DNA of 64,000 nucleotides from an uncultured Alphaproteobacteria bacterium. Its GTDB lineage: Bacteria > Pseudomonadota > Alphaproteobacteria > HIMB59 > GCA-002718135. This document shows positions 8,449-16,044 of this stretch, piece after piece; the first letter of the stretch is position 1, and each line of letters opens with the position of its first letter. The position numbers and the translations under genes were made by a program. The stretch covers positions 1 through 64,000 of the forward strand of contig CACMYX010000004.1 in NCBI GenBank assembly GCA_902618015.1, read 5' to 3'. The notes below the pieces were generated by a model. It worked only from the letters and a program-made list of their open reading frames with translations, had not been told where the DNA came from and ran no database searches.

Positions 8449-9092
8449 TTTAAGTGTGCACCTATTTCAGAAATAATTTTTGAAACCTCTTTAACATTTG
8501 TCTTATAAGCAGATCTATTAACAATTAATTTTGATTGAATTTTCATTATTTCTTCAATTTCACTCAAACCATTTTCCTTCAATGTTTTTCCTGTGGAAAC
8601 TAAATCTACAATTCTCCTGCACATATTTAAAGAAGGGGCTAATTCCATTGAACCACTTAATTTTATAATTTCAACTTGTATTCCCTTATTATAAAAAAAT
8701 TTTTTTGTAATATTTGGATATTTTGTAGCAATTCTTATATTGCTCCATGTTTCTGGATCTTCTTTTTTTAATAAAGATTTAAGAGCAGCGACAGAAATTC
8801 GGCAATGGCCAATATTTAAGTCAAGTGGAGCATATATTTCAGAATAATCAAATTCATTAATAACATCTTCACCTGCAATACCTATTTGTGCAGCTCCAAA
8901 TGCAACAAATGTGCACGCATCAAAAGCTCTTACTTTGATGTATTCAATATTCTTTTTTTTTGATTTAAAAGTTAATTTTCTTGTATTTTTATCAAATAGT
9001 AAAGGATCAGGAGCAAAACTTGTTTTAAGTAACAAATTTTTACATTCTTTCGTAATTCTACCTCTGGGTACCGCAATAACTATTTTGCTCAT
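8445..9092 (-). CDS. hisG: ATP phosphoribosyltransferase, short form
   Basis: HisG joins ATP and PRPP in the first step of histidine synthesis. The protein has 215 residues and the catalytic-core blocks IAVPRGRI, GIAGEDVI, RIATKYPNITKKFF, SGSMELAP and the PRPP loop DLVSTGKTLKENGL. It lacks the C-terminal regulatory domain of the long form. Short HisG enzymes normally need the partner HisZ, which is not in this window. The gene lies between murA (45 bases upstream) and hisD. Confidence 0.95.
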   Translation of the reverse strand: MSKIVIAVPRGRITKECKNLLLKTSFAPDPLLFDKNTRKLTFKSKKKNIEYIKVRAFDACTFVAFGAAQIGIAGEDVINEFDYSEIYAPLDLNIGHCRISVAALKSLLKKEDPETWSNIRIATKYPNITKKFFYNKGIQVEIIKLSGSMELAPSLNMCRRIVDLVSTGKTLKENGLSEIEEIMKIQSKLIVNRSAYKTNVKEVSKIISEIGAHLK

Positions 9093-9137
9093 AGTTGCAG
9101 GCTTTTATATTGTGATCAAAGAAAAAACTAGGAAAAG

Positions 9138-10394
9138 TTAATTTTTCTGTCTTTTTATTTTTGCTCCCAAACTACCTAATGTTTTTTCAATATTTTCATA
9201 CCCTCTATCAAGGTGATAAACACGATTTAATGTTGTTTGACCATTTGCATTCATAGCTGCCAACACTAAACTAATACTAGCTCGCAAATCACTGGCCATT
9301 ACTTGAGCACCTCTAAATGTTTGATTTCCAATAATTGTAGCGGTATCTCTTTCTACTGTAATATTTGCTCCTAATCGATTAAGCTCAGGAACATGCATAA
9401 ATCTATTTTCAAAAATTGTTTCTTTTATTTTTGAATCACCATCAGAGAGGCACAAAAGTGCCATTAATTGAGCTTGTAAATCTGTTGGGAAACCGGGATA
9501 AGGGCTAGTTGAAAGACTAGTAGATTTTAGTTTTGATCCCTTAAAAACTTTTATTGAATTTTTGCTTTCTTTTATTTTTGCGCCCATTTTTTTTAAAATA
9601 TCTATTAAAGATTTTAAATAAACAGTATTAAAGTTTTTTATTTCTAAACTTGAATTTAATATCAATGCTGCAATTATAAATGTACCAGCTACTATCCTAT
9701 CAGAAATTATGTGATGTTCTGCTTTTTCTAGATTTTCAACACCTTGAACATAAATAGTTTTTGATCCATGTCCCTCAATCTTTGCTCCCATTTTTATTAA
9801 ACAGTTTGATAAATCTTCTATTTCTGGTTCTCTAGCAGCATTTGAAATCTTAGTCTCACCTTTTGCCAACACAGAGGCCATAAGTATATTTTCAGTTGCA
9901 CCTACACTTGGAAAAGGTAATTTAATTTTATTTCCAATTAATTTTGATTTCACAGTACCAACAACAAAACCATTTCGAATTTCAAAATTAGCTCCTAGTT
10001 TTGATAAACCTGCAAGATGTATATCTATTGGTCTAGTTCCAATTGCACAACCGCCTGGTAAAGATATTCTAGCATCACCAAATCGAGAAAGTAAAGGTCC
10101 TAGTATTAAAATAGAAGCTCTCATTTTTCTTACAACATCATAATCTGCTGATAGATTTTTAATTTTTTTAGGATTGATTTTTAATTTGTCTTTTTTATGT
10201 TCAATTTTAACACCATAATTTTTCAGCAATTTAATTAAATTTAATACATCAACTACATTAGGTACATTTGAAAGTTTTAAAATTTTTTCAGATAAAAGGG
10301 AAGATACAATTATGGGCAATGTAGCATTTTTTGAACCATGAACATTAACTGAACCAGAAATTTTAGATCTTCCTTTTATTATTAATTTATCCAT
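9138..10394 (-). CDS. murA: UDP-N-acetylglucosamine 1-carboxyvinyltransferase
   Basis: MurA transfers enolpyruvate from PEP to UDP-GlcNAc in the first committed step of peptidoglycan synthesis. The 418-residue length and the blocks VHGSKNATLPIIVSSLL, MRASILILGPLLSRFG, LPGGCAIGTRPIDIHL, PFPSVGATENILMASVLAKG and TDLQAQLMAL are typical. The PEP-binding catalytic Cys lies in the GGCAIGTRP loop, so the enzyme should be of the fosfomycin-sensitive Cys type. The start overlaps a small upstream gene. Confidence 0.97.
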   Translation of the reverse strand: MDKLIIKGRSKISGSVNVHGSKNATLPIIVSSLLSEKILKLSNVPNVVDVLNLIKLLKNYGVKIEHKKDKLKINPKKIKNLSADYDVVRKMRASILILGPLLSRFGDARISLPGGCAIGTRPIDIHLAGLSKLGANFEIRNGFVVGTVKSKLIGNKIKLPFPSVGATENILMASVLAKGETKISNAAREPEIEDLSNCLIKMGAKIEGHGSKTIYVQGVENLEKAEHHIISDRIVAGTFIIAALILNSSLEIKNFNTVYLKSLIDILKKMGAKIKESKNSIKVFKGSKLKSTSLSTSPYPGFPTDLQAQLMALLCLSDGDSKIKETIFENRFMHVPELNRLGANITVERDTATIIGNQTFRGAQVMASDLRASISLVLAAMNANGQTTLNRVYHLDRGYENIEKTLGSLGAKIKRQKN

Positions 10395-10536
10395 TTTTTT
10401 TAATAGCTTTTTTTCTTTTTAAAATATTTGATTTGAGTTGTTTTTCTAATCTTTTTAATCTTATTAAACGTAAATTTTTTTTTGAGTCATCTTTTAAATG
10501 ATTTATATTTTTTTCTTTATTTAATTTATCTGTCAC
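10387..10536 (-). CDS. Small basic protein overlapping murA (49 aa)
   Basis: A GTG-started frame of 49 codons ends inside the first codons of murA, overlapping it by eight bases. The product is strongly basic (RLIRLKRLEKQLKSN, ILKRKKAIKKNG) and predicted helical. Its C-terminal pattern, an alternation of Leu with Lys/Arg ending in R-K-K-A, resembles short uncharacterised proteins found beside murA or similar genes in alphaproteobacteria, which is a recollection and not a search result. There is no strong ribosome binding site. The frame is plausible because of its tight overlap and lack of gaps on both sides, but no function is known. Confidence 0.5.
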   Translation of the reverse strand: MTDKLNKEKNINHLKDDSKKNLRLIRLKRLEKQLKSNILKRKKAIKKNG

Positions 10537-10548
10537 AAATAAGATTTA

Positions 10549-10689
10549 CTAATTACTATTTTTTTTTCTATTTTTAGAACATTTCTTAGAACAAAATAAA
10601 ACATTTTTCCAATCTCTTTCCCACTTTTTTCTCCATGTAAATGGTTTATTACAAACAATACAAATTTTAGAAGGTAAATTTTTCTTCAA
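10549..10689 (-). CDS. DUF2256-type zinc-ribbon small protein (46 aa)
   Basis: The frame begins at a TTG at 10689 and gives 46 residues: [16 protein letters not shown], then [14 protein letters not shown]. This is the full DUF2256 signature, with two Cys-x2-Cys/Cys-x3-Cys type pairs (C-x2-C and C-x3-C) that probably bind zinc and the invariant TWRKKW block. The family is widespread but has no assigned function. The start codon is uncertain because an upstream stop leaves only TTG or a non-standard codon. The gene sits three bases after the stop of the predicted manganese exporter and 12 bases before the small basic gene. Confidence 0.82.
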   Translation of the reverse strand: MKKNLPSKICIVCNKPFTWRKKWERDWKNVLFCSKKCSKNRKKNSN

Positions 10690-10692
10690 TTT

Positions 10693-11844
10693 TTACTCGA
10701 AAAGGTAAAAATATCCGTATGCAACTACTAATGCGGGTATTGCACTATAAAGAGTAGCTAAAATCGCAGCTTTTGGAGTAAGAGCTATTGCGGGAAATAA
10801 AGCATCACCATCATTTGAAATAGCATTACCCAACTCTGCAGAAAGAGGAATATAGCCATTAAGATAAAATGTAGCTACAACAACTTGAGGTCCACATCCT
10901 GGCAAAAAACCAAATAGAATAGCAATCAGTGGAACAAATGGAAGCCATAAATCAAAAAATATTTTTAAATCCAAACTTGTAAAATACATAAAAATTTCAA
11001 AGACAAGAAAACCACTAATTACCCAAGTAGTTACAAAATTAGTTGTATCTACTACTCTAGATAGTAACCCTCTACTTTTATCAGTTGAACATTGAAAATC
11101 ACTTAATGGATTTAATGACCACATAAATATTGAGAGTATTGCTCCAGCAGAAGCAATAAAAATTAATAATGTATTATAAATAGGGGAAACAAATTCAATT
11201 TGAAATGCAACCAAAATTCCTAAAATAAAACCTGGAATAAATAAAAAAAGCCAAAATAAATTGAAGTTTGATACAAAAGTTTTATTTATTTTTTCAAATT
11301 CAACTTTAATTTTTGTTTCTGCATGCATGAACTTAATGCCATGAATAAAATCTATTATATAACCAGAAATTGATCCAGCGATTATACCAATTCCAAAAAT
11401 TAAGAAGCCAGTAGTAGGCTCAATAGCAAGTATTAAAAAAGCTGCATCTCCCATTGTAGCTGTTAATACAGCTACTAAGGATCCAAAAGATATTCGACCT
11501 TGAATATATTGTGTAACTACAATTATAGCTCCACCACAACCAGGTATTGCACCTAAAAATGCAGCTATACCAACATGTAATTTTTGTGTTTTAGATAAAA
11601 AATTCTCTACGTCAAATTTTGTTAAACTGTCCAATCCAATAAAAACAAAGAGAGTAAATCCAACAAAAACAGATACCTGAATATATGCATCAATTATAGA
11701 TGATCTTATAACTTCTCCAAAATTACCTCCTTGAAAAACAAGAGAGAGAAGTAAAAGCCCAAAAAATGATTTCTTTAATAATCGTCCATCATTCTCAAGA
11801 ATGATTTTAGTTTTTTCATTGATCGCATTAATTAAGGCATTCAT
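10693..11844 (-). CDS. Putative manganese exporter, 10-TM permease family
   Basis: The 383-residue protein is almost entirely hydrophobic, with about ten membrane segments in two similar halves. Each half carries a PGCG motif (GAIPGCGGAIIVV in the first half, LPGCGPQVVVA in the second). Both are followed by a GDA motif (TMGDAAFLIL and NDGDALFPA). This is the pattern of the putative 10-TM heavy-metal exporter / 'putative manganese transporter' family. A divergent mntR gene lies 72 bases away, and a perfect MntR-type box lies between them, so manganese control is well supported. The direction of transport (export) is inferred from the family. Confidence 0.8.
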   Translation of the reverse strand: MNALINAINEKTKIILENDGRLLKKSFFGLLLLSLVFQGGNFGEVIRSSIIDAYIQVSVFVGFTLFVFIGLDSLTKFDVENFLSKTQKLHVGIAAFLGAIPGCGGAIIVVTQYIQGRISFGSLVAVLTATMGDAAFLILAIEPTTGFLIFGIGIIAGSISGYIIDFIHGIKFMHAETKIKVEFEKINKTFVSNFNLFWLFLFIPGFILGILVAFQIEFVSPIYNTLLIFIASAGAILSIFMWSLNPLSDFQCSTDKSRGLLSRVVDTTNFVTTWVISGFLVFEIFMYFTSLDLKIFFDLWLPFVPLIAILFGFLPGCGPQVVVATFYLNGYIPLSAELGNAISNDGDALFPAIALTPKAAILATLYSAIPALVVAYGYFYLFE

Positions 11845-11870
11845 ATTTATTTATATATATATATAGCTAA

Positions 11871-11894
11871 AAAATATAGCTATGGCTATATTTT
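11871..11894. promoter_or_regulatory. MntR-box-like operator
   Basis: Two perfect ten-base arms, AAAATATAGC and GCTATATTTT, flank the four bases TATG. The layout matches the E. coli MntR box (AAACATAGC, four bases, GCTATGTTT) apart from one base per arm. It lies between the divergent exporter and mntR starts, 27 bases from the exporter start and 22 bases from the mntR start, where a repressor or activator could control both. Confidence 0.85.
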
Positions 11895-11916
11895 GTGTTA
11901 ATTTTTTGTATTTTTT

Positions 11917-12321
11917 ATGTTAAAAACACAAATGTCATTTAGAAAAGTAAGAAATGCACATAAAACTGAAAATACAGAAGATTATTTAGAACTCATCGCA
12001 GAGCTACTCAATTCTAAAGGAGAGGCTCGCATTGTTGATATTGCTGATAATTTGGGTATTGCTCAAGCTACAGCTAATAAAACTATTCAAAGATTACAAT
12101 TACAGGGTTATATTAAAAGAGAACCTTATCGATCGATTTTTTTAACTTTAAAAGGTCAGAAAATAGCTAGTGAATCAAAAAAAAGACATAATATAGTTTT
12201 TAATTTTTTAATAAATCTTGGATTGGATAAGAATACAGCCGCTGAAGATGCAGAAGGTATTGAGCATCACGTTAGTGAAAAGACACTCAGAAAAATGGAT
12301 AATTTTAACTCAAAAAAATAA
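11917..12321 (+). CDS. mntR: Manganese-responsive regulator MntR (DtxR family)
   Basis: The 134-residue protein (129 if started at the second ATG at 11932) has an N-terminal winged helix (GEARIVDIADNLGIAQATANKTIQRLQLQGYI, then REPYRSIFLTLKGQKIA). A short metal-binding and dimer domain follows, with the DtxR-family signature AAEDAEGIEHHVSEKTL. Its Glu and two His residues are the expected metal ligands. There is no SH3-like third domain, as in MntR. It presumably senses manganese and acts at the palindrome upstream of its own gene, controlling itself and the divergent exporter. Confidence 0.88.
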   Translation: MLKTQMSFRKVRNAHKTENTEDYLELIAELLNSKGEARIVDIADNLGIAQATANKTIQRLQLQGYIKREPYRSIFLTLKGQKIASESKKRHNIVFNFLINLGLDKNTAAEDAEGIEHHVSEKTLRKMDNFNSKK

Positions 12322-12347
12322 ATTTAATTTATTACCAAATTAAATTT
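12320..12347 (+). terminator. Possible weak terminator after mntR
   Basis: AAATTTAATTT and AAATTAAATTT form an 11-pair stem around a six-base loop directly at the mntR stop. The stem is purely AT, so it would be of low stability, and it is followed by only a short T-rich run. The rest of the 146-base gap to the next gene's end shows no recognisable element. Confidence 0.3.
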
Positions 12348-12467
12348 TACTAATAAGTAAAAAAGTAAAACAAATATATATTATTGTCATTAAAAATTTA
12401 TAAATAGTAAATAAAAGTATTAATTAATACCTGATACTCAGTTTGGATCAATTTTTAAATTCAAAAT

Positions 12468-13097
12468 CTAATTTTGTTTATATTTTTGCAATAAAACAAT
12501 TTTAATTTTTATTTTGTTTTTAAAATCTTTATTTGATGGTAAATAATTCAAAGGAGTAGAAATTTTAGTAATTTTTAATGTCTTTTGATTTTTTAAAATT
12601 CTTAAAAAATCCTGTTGCTGCCATAAATCAATTCTATGTGTAAATAGCATAAAGCCTTTTTCTTTAATATTTTTATTAATATTAGCAAAAAGTTTATTAA
12701 AGTTTTTACAGTACGTCATAGAACCGATCAAACAAATAAGATCAAATTTCATTTTATAATTATGTAATTGTTCAAAATTTTTTATTTGTAATTTTGTATA
12801 AATTTTTTTTCCTAATGCAATTTTTAGGCTTTGTTTTGAAATATCAGAGCCATATATATGACTTTTTGGATATTTTTTTTTCAGTTCAATACCAAATAAG
12901 CCAGTTCCACATGCTAAATCCAATATATTTTTTGGATTTATATCAATTGTTTCTTTTAGAAATTTAATACTTTTTTTGGGTGCTTGATAATTCCATGACT
13001 TAACTGTTTCATCGTAATATTCTGACCATTCGTCATAATATTTCGTAGTTTTAATTAAATTGCCAACACCTGAAACTAAAGTTTCAAATTTATTCAT
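12468..13097 (-). CDS. SAM-dependent methyltransferase
   Basis: The 209-residue protein is a class I methyltransferase. Motif I is ILDLACGTGLFGIEL, and the acidic residue of motif II follows in IYGSDISKQSL. A later KFDLICLIGSMTYC block fits motif IV. The N-terminal part (YYDEWSEYYDETVKSWNYQAP) is like that of small cytoplasmic methyltransferases. Substrate is unknown. The start overlaps the nitrilase-family gene by eight bases, so the two are probably co-translated and this gene ends the eight-gene run that begins with the sugar binding protein at 21293. Confidence 0.8.
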   Translation of the reverse strand: MNKFETLVSGVGNLIKTTKYYDEWSEYYDETVKSWNYQAPKKSIKFLKETIDINPKNILDLACGTGLFGIELKKKYPKSHIYGSDISKQSLKIALGKKIYTKLQIKNFEQLHNYKMKFDLICLIGSMTYCKNFNKLFANINKNIKEKGFMLFTHRIDLWQQQDFLRILKNQKTLKITKISTPLNYLPSNKDFKNKIKIKIVLLQKYKQN

Positions 13098-13899
13098 ATT
13101 TTAAAGAAGGAATTTTTTTTCTTATTTTTTTTACCTCTAAAACGTCAATAGTTGAATTAAGTATTGAAGGTTTATTTTTTGTACTGTTTACAATCTTTCC
13201 CCAAGGATCAACTAAAAGAGAAAATCCATAAGTCTTTCTTTGCATATGATGATTTCCACACATGCCTGTTGCTATAATAAATACATTGTTTTCTATTGCT
13301 CTAGATCTATTTAGAATTTCCCAGTGATCTTTTCCAGTAGGTCTAGTAAAAGCAGCTGGAACCATAATAATTGAACAATCTTTTTTCGCAAGCTGCCTAT
13401 ATAAAATAGGAAATCGTAAATCATAACAAATTGTCATTCCTAATTTAACATTTTTAATTTTTGCAAAAGTTATTTTATTGCCAGCTTTAAATGAAGATGA
13501 CTCCTTATGTTCTTCTTCATTATTAATTTTGACATCAAACATATGAATTTTATCATAAGTTTTTTTTATGACTCCATTATTATCTATAAAAAAAGATCTG
13601 TTTACGAGTTTTCTTTTATTTTTAATCTTTAAAAGTAAAGAGCCAAGATTAATATAAACTTTATTTTTTTTTGCAAAATCTTTTGCCATTTTTAAAACTG
13701 GACAGGTATTTTGATAAGGTGCATTTGACATTAAATAATTTTTGTCATTTGTAATTATATTTGAACATTCAGGTGTGCAAATTAGGTCTGGTTTAAATCT
13801 CAATGCTTGATTAAAATTTTTTATAAGAATTATAGAATTTAAACTTGGGATATGACTTGCAGAAAATTGAACCTGAGATATTTTTAATTTATTCATCAA
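13090..13899 (-). CDS. Nitrilase-superfamily amidase (Nit1/deaminated-glutathione amidase type)
   Basis: The 269-residue protein has the carbon-nitrogen hydrolase triad: Glu in TPECSNI, Lys in YDKIHMFDV, and Cys in GMTICYDLRFPILYRQL. The KIHMFDV and YDLRFP blocks are closest to the Nit branch, which hydrolyses deaminated glutathione and related omega-amides. Other amidases of the superfamily cannot be excluded. It is cytoplasmic. It follows the MFS gene by four bases and overlaps the methyltransferase. Confidence 0.82.
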   Translation of the reverse strand: MMNKLKISQVQFSASHIPSLNSIILIKNFNQALRFKPDLICTPECSNIITNDKNYLMSNAPYQNTCPVLKMAKDFAKKNKVYINLGSLLLKIKNKRKLVNRSFFIDNNGVIKKTYDKIHMFDVKINNEEEHKESSSFKAGNKITFAKIKNVKLGMTICYDLRFPILYRQLAKKDCSIIMVPAAFTRPTGKDHWEILNRSRAIENNVFIIATGMCGNHHMQRKTYGFSLLVDPWGKIVNSTKNKPSILNSTIDVLEVKKIRKKIPSLKYE

Positions 13900-13903
13900 A
13901 ATT

Positions 13904-15064
13904 TCATTTAAATTTTTTTAAAAAAATTACTCCACAACTAAATACTATAATTGATAATAAATACATATTTAAAGTAAGAGAGAATGTTTCAGCTAGAAAA
14001 CCTATTGCTGCAGGCATAATCATTGTGGAAGATAACCCAATAGTTATAAGATTAGTTACAGTCATAGGAATGCTATCATTAGACTGTTTAACAGCTTGGC
14101 GAATTACTATAGGAACCAAGTTTGCTATAGCAAACCCATAAATACATAAGACTACTAATATAATATAAAAATTGTTTGTTAATAAAGACAAAAGCATTAT
14201 TGATGCACCAATCATCACAAAATGACATCCTACAACTTTTTCAGTAAATAATTTAATTAAGGTGTTAGAGAATAAATTAGCTAAAATACCTCCAATACTA
14301 AAAAATATTAATCCCATACTTGCAAGATAAAGAGGTGCATTTAAATCCTTTGATAGCCACAATGTGGACCAATCCATAATTATACCACCAGAACCAAAAA
14401 CAAAAAATAATAAGAAGCCAAATATAAGAACATTTGATTCAGGAATTTTGAATTTTTCACCTTCGCCTTTAAAATCTAAATTACTAGGTAATCCCAGACG
14501 AAAAACTAAAAATGCAACTAAAATTGAAGAAAAAGATAAAACAAGAAAGAACATATAAGGCTCAAAGTTATACCGCATAATTACACCAGCTAAACCTCCT
14601 CCAACAAGAATACCGATGTTAAAACCCATGGCATAATAAGGAGTAATAATTTTCTTGAAATGCTTTTCGATAAGTTGACAATGTATTCCTCCTATTGGTC
14701 CAGAAGCCCCCCAACCGATACCAGCTGGAATGAAAGTTAACAAAAAATATAAATATGATGAAGATGTTATCGATAACAAAGAAGAAAAGGTAATTAGTGG
14801 AAAAGCCAAAGACATTACTAATCTTGTTCCATATTTTGGGACTAATATTCTTCCAGCTATTTGATTTGATAATACAAAAAAAATTCCAAAAATTAATATT
14901 GAAAAACTCAAATCAGTTTCATCAATTGACAATCTATTCATATTCCATGGTGTAATACCAAAATAACATCCAACAACAATCATAGGATAAGTTGATGTTA
15001 TTATTGAAGCTAGAGTTGCTGCTCTAAATATTTTAGTTTTTTCTAACACACAATTTATTACCAA
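13904..15064 (-). CDS. MFS transporter
   Basis: The 386-residue protein has about 12 hydrophobic segments. The loop between segments 2 and 3 contains AGRILVPKYGTRLVMSLAF, a variant of the major-facilitator motif G-x3-D-R-x-G-R. A Gly-rich segment 5 (IPAGIGWGASGPIGG) is also typical. Its start overlaps the end of the aldo/keto reductase gene by seven bases. Because it lies in the run with the sugar importer and two hydrolase-like enzymes, it could export or import a product of that pathway. Substrate is unknown. Confidence 0.85.
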   Translation of the reverse strand: MVINCVLEKTKIFRAATLASIITSTYPMIVVGCYFGITPWNMNRLSIDETDLSFSILIFGIFFVLSNQIAGRILVPKYGTRLVMSLAFPLITFSSLLSITSSSYLYFLLTFIPAGIGWGASGPIGGIHCQLIEKHFKKIITPYYAMGFNIGILVGGGLAGVIMRYNFEPYMFFLVLSFSSILVAFLVFRLGLPSNLDFKGEGEKFKIPESNVLIFGFLLFFVFGSGGIIMDWSTLWLSKDLNAPLYLASMGLIFFSIGGILANLFSNTLIKLFTEKVVGCHFVMIGASIMLLSLLTNNFYIILVVLCIYGFAIANLVPIVIRQAVKQSNDSIPMTVTNLITIGLSSTMIMPAAIGFLAETFSLTLNMYLLSIIVFSCGVIFLKKFK

Positions 15065-16041
15065 CGATGATGAACATCATCATAGAAATATTTTGTATAG
15101 ATATTACTTATCTCGTTCATTAAAGAAGAAATTTCATTTACTTCACTAGACCCAGTATTGAGATCTACATGATCCTTATTTTTTGCACCTGGAATTACAA
15201 CACTCACAGCTTCATGCATTAATATCCATTTAAGAGATAATTGAGAGAGAGTAACTTCACTTGGAACAATATTTTTAAGTTCCTCAACTGCTTCCAAAGC
15301 TTTTGAATAATTAACCCCAGAGAATGTTTCACCAACATCAAATGCATCACCATTGATATTATAATTTCGATGATCGTCAGCTGCAAAAGAAGAGCTTTTA
15401 TCAAATTTTCCTGATAACAAACCACTGGCAAGTGGGACTCTTACTATGATTGCTACATTTTTTTCTTTTGCAATTTTAAATAATTCTTCTGCAGGTTTTT
15501 GTCTAAAAATATTAAATATAACTTGAATAGACTTTGTATTAGGGTTTTTAATACATGCTAATGCTTCATCTACAGTTTGGACGCTAAACCCATAATTTTG
15601 TATTTTTCCTTTTTCTTCAAGGTAATCTAACATTTCAAATGTATAATCAGATGAATATACTTCTGTTGGTGGACAATGCATTTGTAAAAGATCAATAGTC
15701 TCAATATTAAGATTTAACAATGAGCGATCTACAAAAGACTCCATTAAATTTTTATCATAATATCCATTTGCAATGTGAGGATTAATTCGTCTACCAGCTT
15801 TCGTTGCTACGTAGATTCTATCAGAAATAGAATTTATAAAATTTCCAACAAATTTTTCACTTCTACCATCACCATAAACATCTGCTGTATCAAAAAAATT
15901 TACTCCATTTTCAAATGATGATTGTAATACTTCATTTGCCTTCTCTTCACTTACATTGCCCCAATCAGCACCAATCTGCCAACAACCTAATCCTATTTCA
16001 GATACATTCCAATCTAGAGAGCCAAATTTTCTATATTTCAT
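15058..16041 (-). CDS. Aldo/keto reductase
   Basis: The 327-residue protein carries the family pattern: GLGCWQIG, then FFDTADVYGDGRSE (catalytic Asp and Tyr), VATKAGRR (Lys) and LLQMHCPP (His), and the NADPH-binding end VVIPGAKN. AKRs reduce carbonyl groups of sugars and aldehydes with NADPH, or run in reverse. It starts three bases after the stop of the ADP-ribosylglycohydrolase-family gene and overlaps the MFS gene. The context suggests a role in handling a sugar or glycoside taken up by the adjacent ABC importer. Confidence 0.9.
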   Translation of the reverse strand: MKYRKFGSLDWNVSEIGLGCWQIGADWGNVSEEKANEVLQSSFENGVNFFDTADVYGDGRSEKFVGNFINSISDRIYVATKAGRRINPHIANGYYDKNLMESFVDRSLLNLNIETIDLLQMHCPPTEVYSSDYTFEMLDYLEEKGKIQNYGFSVQTVDEALACIKNPNTKSIQVIFNIFRQKPAEELFKIAKEKNVAIIVRVPLASGLLSGKFDKSSSFAADDHRNYNINGDAFDVGETFSGVNYSKALEAVEELKNIVPSEVTLSQLSLKWILMHEAVSVVIPGAKNKDHVDLNTGSSEVNEISSLMNEISNIYTKYFYDDVHHRW

Positions 16042-16044
16042 ATT

